Shown here in pieces: positions 34,801 to 47,100 of a stretch of DNA of 64,000 nt (positions are counted from its first letter, which is position 1; every line of letters starts with the position of its first letter). Below the pieces are notes generated by a model. It searched no databases. It had not been told where the DNA came from and saw only the letters and a list, made by a program, of their open reading frames with translations. The DNA is from Pseudisothecium myosuroides (lineage: Eukaryota > Streptophyta > Bryopsida > Hypnales > Lembophyllaceae), in assembly GCA_951799445.1 (NCBI GenBank), contig OX637287.1, forward strand, positions 5,456,001 to 5,520,000. Reading direction: 5' to 3'. The translations under genes and the position numbers were made by a program.

Positions 34801-37800
34801 TGTGAGCACTTGTTTACCCACCCTTGGTAAAGAAGCGAACACAACCAGGCTCTCGATAAATAACCGTTCTGACTCGATCTATGGGTGTCTAGCGCCAATC
34901 CATTGTGCCTTCCAAGCAATAGATCTTTTCTATGCTCCTAAGACTCCCTAATTTGGATAATGAAGAACACAAAAACAAAACCTTAATTGAATTTGCTATA
35001 ACTGCTAGGTCTGAACAAAGCCTAAGAGGGCTTGGTGGTTTGGGAGAAGAGTTAATCTTAGTCTAAACTTATCTATCTTGAATGGAAGAGTACCTTATGC
35101 CATTTCTAAAAGTATAAAGCATGTGTGATTTGGACTATCCTAGAGAAAGTTATGGACGGATGAAGTCTAACCGCTACTCGGTTCCTCAAACTTCATCTAT
35201 GTTTTTCTATGGACTCCGGATTTTGATTTGTCTTAGGATTCGGGCTATGAGCTTGACCCCCTAAGGTTAACCTAATTACCAAGTACTGACTCAAATGGAT
35301 GAAATCTTCTAGGGTTTATCCATTACTTGTCCCGGACTTCATCCCTTCTTAACTGCTTGGGTTTTAGATATTTCCTTAAGCTGGTATTAGTTTTGGGTTA
35401 CCCTAAACTTGTTCTAAGATGATCTAAATCTATGCTTAACCTAAACTTAATCTTAAAAGTCCCTAATCCGCCTTCTAATCTTACTTAAGGATCTTAAGTG
35501 TGGTTACTGATGTACTAATCTTAGAAACTTAAGACTTGTTCCAAAGAGATCCTGATTTTAGCTTTCTAATTTGATTAATCACATTAGATTTGGAGTTTCC
35601 TATCAAAAGTTATCCATGGATGAAGTTTGACCGCTAATCGGTCCTTCAAACTTCATCCGCTAATTAGGGCTAGCCCTAGTTTCAAAACTAAATTCTAATT
35701 TGACTTTCGGTTCCTAAATTAATCCCTTTTTTTATGTTAGCTTTTTTGTTCCTCTTGGATGAAATTTGTTAGGTTTCATCCAACATGACTCCCTAACTTC
35801 ATCCGCTCATAACTCCTTTGTTTTAGCTCGGATCTGGACGTGTTTTAGGTTTTCGGAAACCCCTAGCCCTCTACTATAAGATTTTAAAGTTAATTCTAAC
35901 CTTACTTTGCTTCTTGCCTACCCTAGCTCTCAGCCTTCCTAACAAGTGTTCATTCTTTGGAGATTTCGAATTCAAGGAGGGATTTTAGGGACCCACCTCG
36001 CCTTGGAGATTGCGAATCAAGTCGCTTAGGTTTCCCCCGGATGCCATTTGGGGTGACTTGCGCTTTTGTTTGTGGAAGTGAGAACGTGTATTATAAATTC
36101 CAACTTTGTGTATCTTGCTATTCTCTTTTCCTTTCCCCTCGATCTTTTTCTTTCTACACTATTCCCTTACATGCCCTTAATGCCTTCCAACTACCCTCAA
36201 TAATGCGAATGACGCATTTGTTTCTTTTTCTCTTACGCAAAGAGCAATCGATGGCTCACAATGCCTTGTGGGATTTTTGTTAATCTACACCCTATTCATC
36301 ATCTTCCCTACTAAAGCATTCTTCTTGGTTGTCCTTCTCAAGCATTGTTTTGTGCTTGTGAGGTATGCGAGTGTTTTCGTTGAAGAGGCATGTTTTGATT
36401 AGGTGTGAGCGTGTGGTGTGTGAGGGCTTTCTTTCCTCCAATTAGTGGAGTCTCCTCAACCTAACTGCTACTTCTTCCTCTTCTATTCTCCTCCTTTTAG
36501 CAACCCTCCCTACCTTGATTAGATTCCTCCTACACTGCTTCCCCCTCTAATTTCTACCCTAACCCTTCCATCCCTTGCATTTATATTCTAGCCTAATCTA
36601 CTTCCTAATCTTGAGTTGTTGGCGTTTAGGAATGATAAAAAAAAGGAATAAAAAAAAACCAAGTTCGGGGCTTGGAGTGGGGCGGAGCAAGGCCTGGAGC
36701 GGGGCAGAGCAAGGCTGCTGCGGGGCGGAGCAAGGCGGAGTGCGGGAGCCTCCGGGGAGGGCCGGGCTGATTGCCACGTGGCGGCGCCGGATTGCCGAGC
36801 TGCCGGGATTGCCGGGCTGCCGGGCCTGCCTGGCTGCCGCAACTGCTGGGCTGCCGACTGCTTGGCTGCCTGGCTGCCTCGGCTGCCTGATACTGGGGCT
36901 GGGTTGCCAATACTGGGGCTTGGGCTGCCAATACTGGGCTGGGCTGCCGAATACTTGGGCTTGGGTTGCCAAATACTAGGGCTTGGGCTTGCTGAATGCT
37001 GGGGGTTTTTTGGGGTCTCGGGCTGCTTGGGTTTGCCAGGCTGCCTTAGTCACAAAAAAGACCAAACGGAAACCATATAAAGAGAAAAAAATAGAAAAGA
37101 ACCAAGGAAAGGAAAAAAAGGGGAGGGCCCCTTCCTTTCAGGGGAAAAAAATCCTTACTAGCCTAAGTAACGTCTGTCCTTTGTGATCACTACATGAGGG
37201 TAATTAGGTGGGGGAACTTGTTTGTCTAATCTTTTGGACACTAAACTTTGGTTAGCTTCCATACTCTTTTGGAAACTAAACTTTGGGCATGACAAGCGGG
37301 GGCGTTCAAGGCTTCGCCGTATTCCGGGTTTTAACACCGGATTTGGGACTTCTAAAAAGACTCTTACAGTCAGAGCTCCATCGTCTCGGCGTTTTAACAC
37401 ACTAATTGGGACTAACCAACGTAACCAGGTTCAAAGCTCCGCCGTAGGGGCTAAGCCTTGCTATTACCACCACCTTAACAACACAAACAAACAAACAAAA
37501 AGATCAACACCACTTACTACCGAGGGTAATGAATCGAACTGAGTTAGTGACCGCTCACTGTTAGTTCTCTCAATGACTCATACTAAAGGCCCTCCAAAGC
37601 GGCATCGCCAAGGTACGGTGGGGGGTACTTTAGGTTTAATGCAAGGATTTAAAATACTCAGAAGGACCTCCTTAATCACAAAGTACGGCAATTAGAACCT
37701 AACTTGTACATCCCAACTTGGAAGAAAACACCTCAAGGAAGATGAGAGCTCGAGAAAGTACAACAATGAGGCCAAGAAGTGCCCCAAAAACACCGTTCAA

Positions 37801-39179
37801 GGTTTTTGACTAAAATGCCAAATATCCACGATCACGTGGACCCAACGGACCCCAAAACAAGCATAGGGGGTGGCTTTGAAGAGAAATGAGGGCCCTTTTA
37901 TAGGTTTCCCAAGGCCCTCACCTCCCCTCTTTTAACCTAGGTAACCCTATCAACTTGGATTTTCATCCTTATCTTTTAGGATTTTCACCTATTTGGGGGT
38001 TTACGCTGGTCCAAATCTCTAACTATTGGAGATCAACTTCAAATTGAAAACCGATTGCACTATTGGCTTCAGAAGGCCATTTTTAGTCCTAAGTTTCTCC
38101 TACCCCCTATTTCAACACCAAAATCCCACCGTAAACTATCGCCAACTAGAGTCAGTAAAAGAGGTAAAAATCTACTTTTTGGAGGTTATCTTTTCTGACA
38201 AATGCGACTAGCTAGGGTGGTCTGGGAGGTCCTAGGGAGTAAGAAAAGACCCTTTGTTGACTTCGTTCCGACTTCATGTGCTCCCGGGATGCCGGTCAAC
38301 TCCACATAAACCTTGCCACGTGGATAATTCGAAGGAATGTCGGTGATTCGGCTGTCTTCCGCTATCGAAACACCATGAAACTTGTCGGGGCGCGTTATTA
38401 GCATAAAAGAATCTAACTTAATTTTTAGTGAGATTTTACCGCCACTTGGGTAATTACCGTGAATTTCCCATCGTGGTTGTAGGCGGTTGACCGTCCGGAA
38501 GGGGTATTTCTTCAATTCAGAAAATTCCGAAACTTCTCGGGGAACCTCTCATGGAGTTTCCCAAGAGATTTTCAAGTTCACCTCTTGATCTTGCATGTCT
38601 TGATACGGAGGGCAAAAAGATACCTCCGTTGATTTACCGGCAGTCAGGGAATCTTCCGCATACGGGGAAATCTTGGCGAATGGATTTCACTTCCGACTTC
38701 CCGGTATGGTTCCGACCCAAGATCACAATCCGGTGACCGTAGATTCCTCCACTGGCCTGTCTTGAGAAAGTGACACCTGCAAACTAACAATTGGGGTTTC
38801 TACTATTCGTCAATGGAATGGAGAAACTGAAACCTCTCTTAGGGAATCTATCTAAGACTCTCCCTAGACTTCCCTCGACTTCCCTCAGACCAATTTAGCC
38901 AGCCGGATCACATGCACCATGATTGTAGGCTATTTTGGGTAAGAACCCTCAAACCTTCTAGTTCCCACTATTTCTGTGGTTCTAACCTATTTACAAGTGG
39001 GTTTTAGGGCTATCCTAATGAGAAAAGGCTATTTAGGACCAAAGGGCATATTAGTATGTAACATGCCCATTCTGGTTTTACACTCTTTTTAGGGCTTTTT
39101 GTATATAATTACGACTTAAATTGCACAAATTTGGAAAAAAGAAGACTATGAGTCCCAAGTGACGAATTGGAAGCTCACA
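34801..39179 (-). mobile_element. 4.4-kb solo-LTR-like element, copy C
   Basis: On the minus strand it starts TGTGAGCTTCC (from 39,179) and ends GTGCTCACA at 34,801. ACCGT flanks both sides (34,796-34,800 and 39,180-39,184). Its TATA box lies at 37,893-37,904 on the minus strand, 1.28 kb from the TG end. It aligns with copy A along its length in inverse orientation, with differing tandem repeats in the middle. It inserted into the CTCGAG minisatellite. No gag or pol is present. Confidence 0.82.
36660..37060 (+). repeat. GC-rich minisatellites in LTR copy C
   Basis: Two short-unit tracts follow each other: GGGGCGGAGCAAGGC-like units (36,670-36,745), then GCCGGGATTGCCGGGCTG and TTGGGCTGCCAATACTGGGGC-like units (36,790-36,990). 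All open frames on both strands here are repeat translations. Confidence 0.8.
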
Positions 39180-39184
39180 ACCGT

Positions 39185-39345
39185 CTTACGCACTCTTTCT
39201 CCAAGGGCTGCCAGCCCCTAGAGACAGCCCTACCTACCCTAACTCGAGGGGTTGGCAGCCCACCGTCCATGCCCTGCCCACCCCAACTCCAGGGGCTGCT
39301 AGTTCTTTGAAACAGCCTGCCAACCCCAACTCGAGTTGTTGATGC
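39185..39345 (+). repeat. GC-rich CTCGAG minisatellite, part 2
   Basis: GGGCTGCCAGCCCC and CCCAACTCNAGGGGTTGGCAG units resume directly after the target-site copy of LTR C and match the last units before it. This shows the array was one block before insertion. Confidence 0.75.
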
Positions 39346-40560
39346 AGTTTAATTTTATTCGCTTGTCCTAGTCTCTTGTAGATGAAGTTCGTAGGATGAT
39401 CCAATGTTCTCAGTTGGATAAGGTACTCAATGGTGAATGTATCTGTTTGTACCACGTATTGCCATGTTGTGGTATTTGAAGTGCATGAGGTGGTGTGCAT
39501 CGCCCTCCTAAAAATGCATGCATGTAGTTGTGATAAGGTTAGTGTTGTGGAGCTCGATTTGAAGACATTGAATAGCGTGGGCAATGTCGCAGGTAGTAGA
39601 AGCAGTATCACATGACGTTCCCCTTTAGTAGTTCAAGTGCATATAGGTGATAGCTCAATTGAAGATTTGAGTTGCCATTTGAAGTTCAAATTGCCTTACC
39701 CATTTGGAATGTGCAGTATGTCGTTTCTGAAGTATTATTACTAGTGCTTTGTACTTCAATCATTATCCAACACACTTGACATCTTTCTAACACTCATCGT
39801 ACATTTTCTTCAGCCAAACTACATACTCCTCGACTAGCACTCTTGAATTTCTTACTTGCTTGCCCTCGCGACCAAGAGAGCACGCTCTTGTGAGATTGTG
39901 GTCAATTGGACAAGCATCTCATTAGTTCTAGGGTATTTTTGGATGAGTGCGTTGTCTGCTGTAGGGGATGTACAATCGATGTCAGGAAAATGGTGAGCTA
40001 GTTGGCATGTAATGATAATTAGGGGAACATGATGCTCTAATTGCTGAACCTGAACTGGACCCTGAAATAGCAGCCACAAGAGTGTAACAAATAATGGAGA
40101 TGTTGCAGCGCTCAATGAAGCAAGGCGATCTTAGAAGACTTCAGGAAAAAGGTAAGAGGTACCGGAGGATAATTGCAGAGAATGGAACTCCAAGATTGCA
40201 GCCACAATGTTTATCCACTTTCATAAAAGATCCAATGTTCTCACTATGTTGATGCAGTTTAATTTTGTTTGCTTGTCCTAGGCTCTTGTAGATAAAGTTG
40301 GTAGGATGATTCGATGTTGTCACTGTGTTGATGCAGTTTAATTTTATCCGCTTGTCCTAGACTCTTGTAGATGAAGTTGGTAGGATGATCCGATGTTGTC
40401 ATTGTGTTGATGCAATTTAATTTTGTTCGCTTGCCCTAGTCTCTTGTAGATGAAGTTTGCAGGATTATCCTCCTACACTGAAACCACATTCAACCCTTGT
40501 CGCCATACAAGCATGATTTAATAAAAGTAGCACCATACTCTTTCTTGCAAACTGGGAAGC
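39346..40560. repeat. 79-bp tandem repeat and related non-coding DNA
   Basis: GTTGATGCAGTTTAATTTT starts at 40,248, 40,327 and 40,406 (79-bp period), and one more isolated copy starts near 39,348. Each unit ends with GTAGATGAAGTTGGTAGGATGATCCGATGTTGTC. Between the copies (39,430-40,240) no recognisable gene was found; open frames there have no family resemblance. Confidence 0.7.
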
Positions 40561-41040
40561 CGCAAATGAGAGGTCCACCAATTCTAATGGCGAAGTGTAC
40601 TCTTGCTAATTTTAAATCAATCCATAATTTTTCATCCATTGTCATCCATATTTTTCATCCACTTTCATTCACATTTTCATCCACTGTCATCCATAATTTT
40701 CATTTATTTTTTCTAATTCCTTTCATCCATTTTTTCCAACAACTTTCTTCCATTTCTTCCATTGAATTTCAGGAATTTCTCTGAAATTTCATCCATTTTT
40801 TCGTCAACTTTCATCCACTTTTCTATCCATTTTTTCCCACTTTTTTGGTTTTCCTTCTAATATTTCAGCTCCCCGCTCACCAATCCCTGCTTCCCGCTCT
40901 ACACTCGCTCCCCAGCATTCCCCTAAAATTACCAAACTTTTTGCAATCCTTGTCATTTCTATCAATGTACCTCTAAAAAATATTTGTTTTGCCTTCACTA
41001 CTCCAGATCATGTTAGAATCTCTTATTTGGTCGGTTATGG
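40561..41040 (-). repeat. Second copy of the GGATGAAAG dispersed repeat
   Basis: On the minus strand this reads an AAAACAAAT-rich start, then a GCGAGTGTAGAGCGGGAAGC-like patch, then many GGATGAAAGT/GGATGAAA words. This is the same order as 1,842-2,400 on the plus strand. The plus-strand frame of Ser/His/Ile residues is a repeat translation. Confidence 0.55.
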
Positions 41041-42080
41041 GTGTCTCTACTTTATTTATGCTTAAAACTCTTACATTTATTTTTCAAAGATGAAATCCTG
41101 TATTTTCTATAAGTTATAAAAATTTCACATTTTTTGAAATTTTGAAACTATAGTGATTTGTTGAAAATAAAAGTGAAGAAAAGTCACATTAACTACAAAA
41201 TTAGCTATAAAAATCTGAAAATTTGTCTATAGGTGTATATAATAGTATATAATACATAGAGTATCACAAAGTAAAATATTTATCACATTTTTCTAAAATT
41301 AGAAAATCAAGAGACTATGATTAAAGACCCAAAGTTCAAATTGCGATAAAATATTGAATTTTAGGAATTTTTCAAATTTTCAAGTTGTAGCTGAAGCCAA
41401 ATTCATCACCTACATTTCAATAATTGAGCCCCAATTCAAAAAAAATCATTTTTATTTCTCAAATCCACATTAAACCCTAAGCAAGGGAGTGACCATTTTA
41501 TGGTTACTGCTCGACTCCGGGCAGCTTCTTTGGGCAGAAAATAATTTTTTCAATTTATCTTTTTAGAGCAAACTAGATTGGATTGTCTTTAAATTTTTAT
41601 ATTCAAAATTACGATTGCTATGGTCAAAAAAAAAGTTATAAGGGAAATAACACAACATATTTAGAATTAGCCTAGTATTGAGAATTTTTTTATTTAGAGA
41701 AAGTGTTGATTGTTCTCATTACTAAATCTTACACATTTTTTTACAAATCAATAGAAACTACAAATTTAATCAATTCAAATGCTAAAGATAGGTATTACAT
41801 TTTTGGTGAAGTTTTGAAGTTATATCTTTAGATATAAATATAACTAAGGCTTCAAAAAAATTGGATGAAATTTTTTTTTATCCATCTCCTAGTGGTGTTA
41901 ATGTCATCCAAAAGCCATTTTTGGACCTCCAAGGCATTCTAGGGTCATAATTGAAACTAGAATCTAGCAAATTTAAAAAAACTACTCCTAATTGTAGTAA
42001 AAAATAGATAGTTTAGCTGACATAATCACTGGTTCACCAAGTGGGTACATCCTGATTCCACTGATTTAGGGGTACCCACG
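41041..42080. other. AT-rich non-coding DNA
   Basis: No open frame, repeat or splice structure could be supported. The composition is strongly AT-rich with long T and A runs. Confidence 0.5.
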
Positions 42081-42725
42081 TTAACCCCTAAATGCCCAAG
42101 GCCTGTTTTGAACTTCTAAAAATTTGTTCTAAATTGAACAAAAAGACAACAATTTGATAAGTTGTATCAATTTTTTTTGAAATGTAACCGTTCAAATTCA
42201 AACTACACATGTTAAAGATGACATAGGAAAAGAAAACACAACAATATCACTTATGAATTGAAAGATTATAATGTTTGAACATGAGGGTGTTAAAACTAAG
42301 AAATTCTATTAATCCTTTTTTCACATATCAAATCTAAAAAGTTGGTAACCAAAAAAGTATGAGGTTAAAGGGCCTAACATGCATAAACCCCAATGTATTA
42401 TGGCTTTTCAAAATCTACTCTACAATTTTCTAAAATGAATTTCTAATGTGAATTTTTCTCCAAGATCTAGTGTATTTGAGGCTCATTTCCAAGAGCCCTC
42501 AACACTACGGAAAGTCAAGATTACAATAGGTATCCTTGCCCAAAATCTTGAATAGAAAAATCATAATCAATCATTTTCAAAATCGGATTTTTGGTGCTAA
42601 AACTAGACTTCAAAAAGAATTTTACAAAAATATAAACTATTAAAAATAGCAATTTGATTAGGTTTTATTTAACTTCAAAGTATTGTCAACACTAGAATTT
42701 GGTGACTTGGGCATTTAGAAGCTTA
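42081..42725. mobile_element. ~645-bp TTAA-type MITE, second copy
   Basis: The left end is TTAACCCCTAAATGCCCAAGG. The right end (GACTTGGGCATTTAGAAGCTTA) is a decayed inverse of it. The interior is co-linear with 12,151-12,799 and highly similar to it (for example ATTGAACAAAAWGACAACA and AGGAAAAGAAAACACAACAA in both), in the same orientation. Confidence 0.7.
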
Positions 42726-44169
42726 TGACCTATTTCCAACCACTTAAGCATTTCAGCATAGCTGCCAGCTAGGTTTGGTGCGGGAATTTTTTTCTCCATG
42801 TGGGGAAATAGATTTCATACAAATTTGAAATTTTTCTTAATTTTTTAGCCTAAGAACAAAATTACAGTGAATATTTTTGGTTCAGATTTTGTGAAACCTA
42901 TTCTTATTATGTAGGTATGCCTAATTCCAACCCTAGGCTCGTCATGAGTCGATTGGAAATCAACGGCTCATAATACATCATAATTGAGCGGTTTCACGTG
43001 TCCACTTGATCAGAAATGCAACAGCCTATGTTGTGGAAATGGGGGGTTGATTGAGAATGGGTCGCTTACTCTAGGGGTTAAGAAGGAACTCCCAACTCTT
43101 CTCAAATATTTCCCACACTGTTCACCGACAGTCAATCATTCCATGGCCAACGTTAAGGTATGCCGATGGTTCCATCTCAGCTGATGTGAACTTCAATGTC
43201 AGTATGCCCCAAAGAGAACTCACTGCTGCAACTAGTCGAAATCTTTTGATAAGAAACAAACTGAGAGAAAGCTCGAGACGAGGATCAATTAGACCTCGTG
43301 TTGTCACATTCCAACAGACAGGATACTGGAACAAATAACGTACACAACAAAATGCTGGATATGAAAGATACACAACCAAACATGCTCTTCAGAGTCTTGA
43401 GTAAAGGACCGTCAAAACAGGATCAATTAGGAGTAATGAGCTCTCCGGGCGCAAAGTCTCTCCTAATCCTCAGAAAGAGTCTTCAATTTCTAGCCAAATG
43501 CTCAACGTCACGGAAGTGGGAGCATAAAGAACAGATCAGTATGAAACTCTACTGAGGCCAGAGTCTGAATGTTCACGGCGCGCATGTGAGTTTTATGACT
43601 CAAATCTCTTCGTCCATCCACTTCAGTAGTTCAGTCGTCCACCAAGGGAGGTCCTGCATGACCCTTTCCCAAATTTCCTTCCGCAAAGAACTGTTGGTGA
43701 AGTTCGCGACCTTCACTACCAAGAGGGCCCCAGATTTTGTTGAAGAACGCATCAGTTGGCAGCCAAACAGCATCATCGCCTGAGAACATATGTAACAGGC
43801 GGCAGGCAGCACGTCCCAGGACGGAAAAAAACGAACAAAAACTGAGCGTGTGCGCGACGGTCACTCTTGACTACACATCAGTCCTTGATTGGAAATCCAA
43901 TGACATAGCTATAGCAGCTTTAGAGAATCTGCAAGAACAAGGACAGCCACGACCACTAATTCTACTAGACACAACGAAACAAAAGAAATGGTGCCAATAA
44001 ATCACCCAGAACCAGACACAAGCCAGCGAATTAAAAACCTGACGCAATTTAGCATAGAAACAAAAAGAAGGCAAGCACCTATCCATCCGCAACATACATT
44101 TCACGCAAGCAGAAAGTTGAGAGAAAGAAAGTCCCCTGTGGAAAGGTGCCAGTCTTTATGACATAAGAC
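42726..44169. other. Intergenic DNA downstream of the SR45-like gene
   Basis: No coding sequence with splice or family support was found. The last ~500 bp probably include the 3' untranslated region of the SR45-like gene, whose stop codon lies at 44,172-44,170. Confidence 0.5.
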
Positions 44170-47100
44170 TCAGTTCTTGATGGGAACTGGTTTCTCCAGC
44201 GCCCTGCAGAGAACAGATCATGAGATTAACACTTCCAGAATGTCACATCCAAAAACATAACCCTAGAAAAAAGGTAATGAGTAATTCAAAAAGATGAGAC
44301 TCCATCTTCTTTGTAAGAACTTTGGTACGCTGCAGGAGAAGCAGCCTTTCATATGTCCGGCAATCAACTACAAACTCCAATAGTAGAATAATGCAAGTGT
44401 CTGAAGAACATGTTTCATGCTCGCGCTCTTACTATGCATATAGATACTACCTTCGGCCATAAATAACCTTCACTCCTCTCCAACTCACTGGTTTCTTTTT
44501 GACGGTAGTGGAGAGCTACTACTTCGACCACGGGGGCTGCTGTTCGCAATGGCCCTGTGATTCGGCAACAACGAAAGACGTTAGCCATCAATGCAATCGA
44601 CCACAACACAGATATAGCATATGGAAAAGTTCAATTCATATAATTTGCTGAACCAATCAACCCAATAGTGCACCCCTCCATGTCACTCAAGCGTTTTACT
44701 TCCAAAAGGAGCAACTTCTGTGGGTATCAAAACAAATTGTCAAAGTAAGCAGTGCAAAGCTTGAGCAAGCGTTTCTTACTTCTTGGGGCTTCGGCTCTTT
44801 GAAAAATTCTTAGCTCCACGTGGAGGAGAAGCCCGCTACATAGAGGGCAGCAACAAAGGTGAAGTCAGAAAGAATCATTTCTGGACATAATGTATCACAA
44901 GCGACTGAATCAATCACGCGATTGGCTTTCGAAAATTTCTAGAAACACAAATATGTCATACCATTACGCATGGATGAGACTTATAAAATGCATGAAGCGA
45001 GTCAACTTAAACCCTACGTGCCCAAACGGTCAAAGTGTTTGCTTCCATATCTATGGGAGTTGAAATATATCATAGGAGGTAATAAAATATACCAAAAGAA
45101 AGAAGAAATCATACACTAAATTTTTGAACGATAGAAATATATCCTGAACGTTACTGTAATCAAGTATTGGCTTTCAAAGTGGGCTCCCTATTATTTAGCT
45201 TGGACACTTAGTGGTTACTGAGATCCACTGCCCAGACAACTGACGCCTACTGAAATTCAGATAGGAGGCTAATGATAGCAACGAACCATCAGCATGCAGA
45301 TCGTATAAGCAATTAGTAAAAGAGATGAAGAAACCTTCTTTGCTGGGCTTGGTGAAGACGAGTAAGAGTTTGACCTCCCACGCTTGCCAATAGGAGAGCG
45401 TGCCCTGCATACACAAAAGAGACTTCACTAAGTTACAAGATATAGAGATTTAGATCACCGAAAAGGTAATTCAACTATTATTATTATTAAAAAAATACAG
45501 TAACAAAAATAATCTCGACTACGGGATGCTATTTTAGAAGCAGGAATTGTTAAGAAGTACAATTTAAATACCTTCGTGGAGCTGAACGCGATCTGGAGCG
45601 TGAGCGAAGTGGTCGGCGTGGCGGAGGAGACCTGTCAGTGCGGCGTCTTGGTGGGGATCTGCGGGGCGGTGGTGACCTTGCACGTCTCCCAGGCGGTGGA
45701 GATCTGCTCATCATATATGGTGAGGTACAGCACGGCGTTAAAACCTAAACGACATGGTTTTAAAATGACCAATTCGATTAATAATATTTGTCCGAAACAT
45801 AATCAAGACGGAGCCAAATTTTATATCACCGGAATAACTGCAGCATATTGCATATGCTGTTTAAAAAACAAACATAATTGGAAAAAAAGGTCCCATATGG
45901 TCTACTCAAAACTGCTAAAAAAACGATGAGGTTCAACTTGGTCCTCTGAATTCTTGAGGGGATATATTATCTCTAATAATCGTTTAGAATACCCTCGAGA
46001 CATCCCTCACACAGTCCAGCATCTAACCAAGAGTATATGATGAGAAGATGGATTAGCCAAGAGCACAAATTCATTTACTGACCAGGGCAATCAGCCTCAC
46101 TAACCTTCTCCTGTATGGGGGTGGAGAGCGTCGGCGTCCTACAGGGCTGCCTCGTATTCTTCTAGGAGGAGACCTAACACAAGAAACAAATATGAATAAT
46201 CGATTACATTTCTTAACAAATCGCTTCACAGAAAATGCTTAAGTGTGAGAAGCCCCACCTAACAGGTGAACGATGGCGGCGACGAAAAGGCGAAGGGGAG
46301 CGGCGGCGAGGAGACGATGCCACTGGAGGCCGTCTACGAGGTGGAGAATCGACCTTTCTCCTTCGGGGTGACACAGAACGTCTTCGAGGGGAAGGAGATG
46401 GCGATCGTCCTCTTCGAGTCGATGGAGCTGTGAATCCATATATGATCAGCGTCAGCCCCCCAAAATAATGAAAGTAGGGTAGAGAATACAAAAACTCGTT
46501 AGGGATCTGGTTCCGTCTCCTGTACAGACCCCTGTGCAACAGCAACTCATCTCTTCCAATACACTCAATTGACAAGTGATGTAGGCATGACTTGGCTACA
46601 TGTCTATGGGTACTGATCTTTGAATGGAAACGAGGTTCTCTACTGTCCCTTCAATTGTGGACTACAACCTCCCACTTTGAAATGGCATAAGAAATTCATA
46701 CATGGTGATAAAAATTTGATCTCAACTGACTTGGCTCTTGTACCTAAAGTGATCTCTCCATAGCTCTATAGTGATCACACGCCTACATGAGTTGATATGC
46801 TTAAAGAGACAAAAATGGTACTCCTCTACTTTACGTGTACATACATAGAATGTAAGACCAATGTCCGGAACAACAGAGGGATAATATCGCTTACAATCAC
46901 GGCGGCGTGGACCATCCTTCAGATGGTCACGCGGATGCATATCTCGCCCCATGATTTCCCTCTTAGGAGGAGGTGAGACGACTCTTTTCACAGGAGGGGG
47001 GGTGACCTTCTTTCTGGGTACCAAAATGAACTGTGCACTCACAACGTTTCCATCAATTTGGCCCTGCACCATCATGTCCATTTTGGTCAGTAGTGATTTG

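Noticed and set aside
33355..34951. Several Pro/Arg/Ser-rich frames on both strands
   Set aside because: All are translations of the CTCGAG minisatellite.
36575..37080. Cys/Gly/Leu-rich frames on both strands
   Set aside because: They arise from GC-rich minisatellites in LTR copy C; no conserved protein was recognised.
46235..46468. Gly/Glu/Arg-rich plus-strand frame opposite the SR45-like RS domain
   Set aside because: It is the antisense shadow of the RS-coding exon 7.
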